From an uncultured Eubacteriales bacterium (GTDB taxonomy: Bacteria > Bacillota > Clostridia > Oscillospirales > CAG-272): a DNA stretch of 8,216 bases. The DNA lies in NCBI GenBank assembly GCA_934481515.1, contig CAKSPO010000057.1:1-8216 (forward strand), written 5' to 3'. The stretch's first letter is position 1, and each line of letters starts with the position of its first letter. Below the pieces are notes generated by a model, which searched no databases, had not been told where the DNA came from, and saw only the letters and a list, made by a program, of their open reading frames with translations. Made by a program: the position numbers and the translations under genes. This document shows positions 5,924 through 8,216 of the stretch, in pieces.

Positions 5924-6527
5924 GGTCTTCTTCCCTGAGAAAACGGATGAACTGCTTCCGGTGGATCGGGGAAGGACCGTAAAGCCGCAATGCATCCATA
6001 TGTGCCTTGGTGCCGTAGCCTTTGTGCTTGGCAATACCGTACTGCGGGTAGAGCCGATCCAGCTCCAGACAATCCCGATCCCGCGCAACCTTCGCAAGAA
6101 TGGAGGCGGCGGCAATGCTCGGAGAAATCGCGTCTCCGTGAATGACCGCACGCGAGGGGAGAGGAAAGCCTCGCGCAATATTTCCGTCAATCAAAGCAAA
6201 ATCCGCGGGAACGGAAAGACCGGCAATGGCGCGGCGCATGGCAAGCAGATCCGCTTCCAGAATGTTCATCTCGTCAATTTCCGCCACGCTGGCAGAGGCA
6301 ATGCAAAAGGAAATTGCTTTTTCGCGGATTTCATCAAAAAGCAGCTCCCGTTTTTTCGGAGAGAGCTTCTTGGAATCGTTTAAGCCCTCCGGTGCATAAC
6401 CGAGCGGCAAAATGCAGGCGGCGGCAAAGACCGGACCGCACAGCGGTCCCCGTCCCGCTTCGTCCACGCCGCAAACTGCGTGATAGCCGTTTGCAACAAG
6501 CTCTTTTTCCAGTGAGAACTCAAGCAT
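5913..6527 (-). CDS. rnhB: Ribonuclease HII
   Basis: Cuts the RNA strand of RNA/DNA hybrids and removes ribonucleotides misincorporated into DNA. The 204-residue product shows CGVDEAGRGPLCGPV (19-33) with the catalytic pair Asp22 and Glu23, NDSKKLS (50-56), LIDGN with Asp114, and HGDAISPSIAAASILAKVARD (130-150) with Asp132. The spacing of the four acidic residues agrees with E. coli RNase HII. The C-terminal YGIAKHKGYGTKAH segment is typical. The chosen start encodes MLEFSLEKEL, with AAGGAGG 6 bases upstream. The open frame continues 37 codons further, but that stretch lies within rbgA and is unrelated to the family. The start overlaps the rbgA stop by 8 bases (ATGCTTGA), and the end overlaps yraN, so coupled translation is likely. 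Confidence 0.97.
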   Translation of the reverse strand: MLEFSLEKELVANGYHAVCGVDEAGRGPLCGPVFAAACILPLGYAPEGLNDSKKLSPKKRELLFDEIREKAISFCIASASVAEIDEMNILEADLLAMRRAIAGLSVPADFALIDGNIARGFPLPSRAVIHGDAISPSIAAASILAKVARDRDCLELDRLYPQYGIAKHKGYGTKAHMDALRLYGPSPIHRKQFIRFLREEDHEK

Positions 6528-7404
6528 GAAGCTCCTCCTTGGAAAAGCGATCCAACGTGATTCTGCCGATTTTGCAGGAACGGAATTCGTCCAAAAGTGT
6601 ATTTGCCGTTCGCTCGGTGTTGATTTCTCCGCCGCCAATCAGAAATCCGCGGCGGCGACCGATGGTAAGGAAAAGATCGTAGTCCGACAGCTCCGTATAT
6701 TGTTCCATGTCACCGAGCTTGTAGCGGGCGGAAAGCAGGGCAGGGTACAAGAGCCGCAGCCGCTTGCAGAGAATCACCGCCAAAGCTTCCGTATCCAGCA
6801 CCCCGTCCCGGATTGCTCCGGTCAGTGCCAGATTTTCTCCGACGCGGCGCTCTTCAAACTTCGGCCACAGAATCCCCGGCATATCCAACAGATCCACACC
6901 GATACCGGTCGGAACCCATTGCTTGTCCAAGGTTACGCCGGGACGGTTTTCCACTTTTGTTTTTTTGTTTCCGCAAATGCGGTTGATGAGTGAGGACTTG
7001 CCGACATTCGGAATTCCGAGCACCATGGCGCGTACCCGGCGGCCTGTCATTCCCTTGTCCGCATAGCGTTGGAGCTTTTCCGAAAGAATCTCCCGGATCA
7101 TCGGTTCCATCCGGTTCAGCCCCTCACCGGTGGCGCAGTCGGTCAAAAGACAGAAGGTATGCTCACCGGTCAGCGCTTCCAGCCAACGGCGGTTCTGCTG
7201 CGGGTCGGCAAGCGAGGATTTGTTCAGAAGGAGCAGGGTCGGTTTGTCTCCCGTCAGACGGGAAATTTCCGGGTTGCGGGAGGAATAGGGAATTCTGGCA
7301 TCCAGAATTTCGATCACGAGATCCACGTTTTTCAGATTGTCCGAAATCATACGGCGTGTTTTCGCCATATGTCCGGGGAACCACTGAATGTTTTCAGACG
7401 GCAC
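6520..7404 (-). CDS. rbgA: RbgA/YlqF, 50S ribosome assembly GTPase
   Basis: Circularly permuted GTPase required for late 50S assembly. The 294-residue product compares with about 282 in B. subtilis. It opens with IQWFPGHMAKTRR (6-18), including the catalytic-type His12, then DARIPYSSRNP. The G4 position reads NKSS (61-64) rather than NKxD. G1 is GIPNVGKS (130-137), G2 includes RPGVT (154-158), and G3 is DMPG (174-177, usually DTPG), followed by ILWPKFEE. A C-terminal helical domain with the GGGEIN motif completes it. I chose GTG at 7404 because AAAGGAG lies 11 bases upstream and the family N-terminus begins just there. The frame is also open to a GTG at 7497 that would overlap lepB, but it lacks a ribosome binding site. 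It is preceded by lepB and overlaps rnhB by 8 bases. Confidence 0.95.
   Translation of the reverse strand: MPSENIQWFPGHMAKTRRMISDNLKNVDLVIEILDARIPYSSRNPEISRLTGDKPTLLLLNKSSLADPQQNRRWLEALTGEHTFCLLTDCATGEGLNRMEPMIREILSEKLQRYADKGMTGRRVRAMVLGIPNVGKSSLINRICGNKKTKVENRPGVTLDKQWVPTGIGVDLLDMPGILWPKFEERRVGENLALTGAIRDGVLDTEALAVILCKRLRLLYPALLSARYKLGDMEQYTELSDYDLFLTIGRRRGFLIGGGEINTERTANTLLDEFRSCKIGRITLDRFSKEELHA
6534..6540 (-). promoter_or_regulatory. Ribosome binding site of rnhB
   Basis: AAGGAGG on the minus strand, inside the rbgA 3' end, 6 bases before the rnhB ATG. It fixes the rnhB start at 6527 rather than in the longer open frame. Confidence 0.88.
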
Positions 7405-7415
7405 GGCAGGATTTT

Positions 7416-7422
7416 CTCCTTT
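7416..7422 (-). promoter_or_regulatory. Ribosome binding site of rbgA, favouring a GTG start
   Basis: AAAGGAG on the minus strand, 11 bases before GTG 7404. It lies in the 77-base lepB-rbgA gap. It outweighs the upstream in-frame GTG at 7497, which is preceded only by CTTTCTCC. Confidence 0.7.
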
Positions 7423-7481
7423 CGGAATGATAGGCAAGTGAGGTTGGACGAATTGCAGAGGTATTTTCGTTTCCGAATCGT

Positions 7482-8072
7482 TCAGAAAAGCTTCCACGGA
7501 GAAAGCCGTAAAAACACCTTTCCGAGCACGCAGCGCTCATCTACAAAATAGATGTCCGTGCTTCTGCTGTCGTTGGAATTGTTGCGGTTGTCTCCCATGA
7601 CAAAGAGTTTTCCTTCCGGAACCGTCAGAGAAAGTTTTCCGGTCTGCGTATATTTTCCGGTGACTTCTCCCGTGAAGGGGTTCTTCAGCGTTTTGTGCGT
7701 GTCCTCGTACAGAACGCCGTCCACATAGATTTCTCCGGTGTAAAAATTGATTTCCAGTTGCTGCCCGCCGGTTGCAATGACACGCTTGATCAGCGTTTTC
7801 TGCAAATCCACTTCCGGCTTTGTCAGATGAAAGATGATGATATCGTCCTGTTGGGGCTTGTAAAAAAAGTCCGTGACCAGAATGTTTTCCCGATCGTGCA
7901 GGGTTTCCTCCATGGAGGGTCCGTCGACCCGGCAAAGCCGGAACCCGAAGGTAAAAATCACAAAAACGGCAAAAAACGACCAGACGAACATTTCCAGAAT
8001 ATCAAAGACGGTACCGGCACCGCTTTTCTGCGGAGCTTCCGGCACTTTTTCCTGCAATTCATTTGCGTCCAT
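7482..8072 (-). CDS. lepB: Signal peptidase I
   Basis: Membrane-bound serine protease that removes signal peptides from exported proteins. The 196-residue product has a short cytoplasmic N-terminus and a single membrane segment at about 23-44 (rich in Phe, Val, Ile). The catalytic Ser53 is in DGPSMEETL, the general-base Lys96 is in LIKRVIA, and the conserved GDNRNNSNDSR is at 160-170. The catalytic domain therefore lies outside the membrane. The single membrane segment is the usual Gram-positive arrangement. The start encodes MDANELQEKV, with GGGAGG 8 bases upstream. A longer open frame to 8159 would include the promoter itself and is rejected. It is first in the operon lepB-rbgA-rnhB-yraN-dipeptidase. 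In many Firmicutes rplS precedes lepB or rbgA; here the lepB promoter lies near the window edge and rplS cannot be seen. Confidence 0.96.
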   Translation of the reverse strand: MDANELQEKVPEAPQKSGAGTVFDILEMFVWSFFAVFVIFTFGFRLCRVDGPSMEETLHDRENILVTDFFYKPQQDDIIIFHLTKPEVDLQKTLIKRVIATGGQQLEINFYTGEIYVDGVLYEDTHKTLKNPFTGEVTGKYTQTGKLSLTVPEGKLFVMGDNRNNSNDSRSTDIYFVDERCVLGKVFLRLSPWKLF

Positions 8073-8080
8073 ATTCAGGA

Positions 8081-8086
8081 CCTCCC
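8081..8086 (-). promoter_or_regulatory. Ribosome binding site of lepB
   Basis: GGGAGG on the minus strand, 8 bases before the ATG at 8072. It fixes the start of lepB. Confidence 0.85.
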
Positions 8087-8130
8087 GATTTTCATTTTCC
8101 GAAAAATCAAAAAAGCAATTACAATGATTT

Positions 8131-8159
8131 ATTATATCATAAGGGAACGGAAAGTACAA
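8131..8159 (-). promoter_or_regulatory. Strong housekeeping promoter of the lepB operon
   Basis: Minus-strand -35 TTGTAC (8154-8159), a 17-base spacer and a perfect -10 TATAAT (8131-8136), with TG one base upstream of the -10 (extended -10). Transcription would start near 8124, giving a leader of about 50 bases. Bases 8160-8216 beyond it show no recognisable gene end or terminator. Confidence 0.9.
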
Positions 8160-8216
8160 GGGCTTTCCTCAAAAAAGTGGGAAACAGGGTTGCAATGCTG
8201 TCGGAAATATGATAAA

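Noticed and set aside
8073..8159. N-terminal extension of signal peptidase I to 8159
   Set aside because: The extension would be translated from the promoter itself (TATAAT lies within it), and a good ribosome binding site precedes the ATG at 8072.

Overview
This is an ordinary housekeeping stretch of a bacterial chromosome, most likely from the Firmicutes, class Clostridia. An Oscillospirales/Ruminococcaceae-type genome of roughly 50% GC is my guess. Three things point this way: strong AGGAGG-type ribosome binding sites, housekeeping promoters close to consensus, and the gene sets lepB-rbgA-rnhB-yraN and tig-clpP-clpX together with a DUF1540 Cys-rich small protein. I see no mobile element, CRISPR array, phage gene, rRNA or tRNA. 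All genes except one lie on the minus strand, so the window is best read from its right end to its left end.

Right block (8216 to 4565, minus). A near-perfect promoter (8131-8159) drives a tightly packed operon. Its genes are signal peptidase I (lepB), the ribosome-assembly GTPase RbgA/YlqF, RNase HII (rnhB), the nuclease-like protein YraN, and a membrane-dipeptidase-type (M19) peptidase. rbgA/rnhB and rnhB/yraN overlap by 8 and 11 bases, and the dipeptidase ribosome binding site touches the yraN stop codon, so translational coupling is likely. The operon links protein export, 50S subunit maturation and RNA/DNA hybrid removal.

Middle block (4564 to 3458). A lone plus-strand gene for a 62-residue Cys-rich DUF1540 protein (4282-4470) ends at a good intrinsic terminator (4488-4522). 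It is divergent from a minus-strand calcineurin-like metallophosphoesterase (3458-4177). The 104-base space between them holds imperfect inverted repeats but no promoter I would call with confidence.

Left block (3390 to 1, minus). A strong promoter (3360-3388) precedes tig (trigger factor), clpP and clpX. Together they make a protein quality-control unit: a ribosome-bound chaperone, a protease barrel, and the AAA+ unfoldase that feeds it. clpX runs off the left edge of the window and lacks only its last residues. A perfect 10-bp hairpin without a U-tract lies between tig and clpP.

I found no undescribed multi-gene system. The points most worth a second look are two in-frame slippery A-rich heptamers in a lysine-rich insertion of clpX, an NKSS sequence where RbgA normally has the NKxD guanine-specificity motif, and the tig-clpP hairpin. 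Many translation starts were moved inward from the longest open frame because the ribosome binding site, promoter position and family N-terminus agree on the shorter form.
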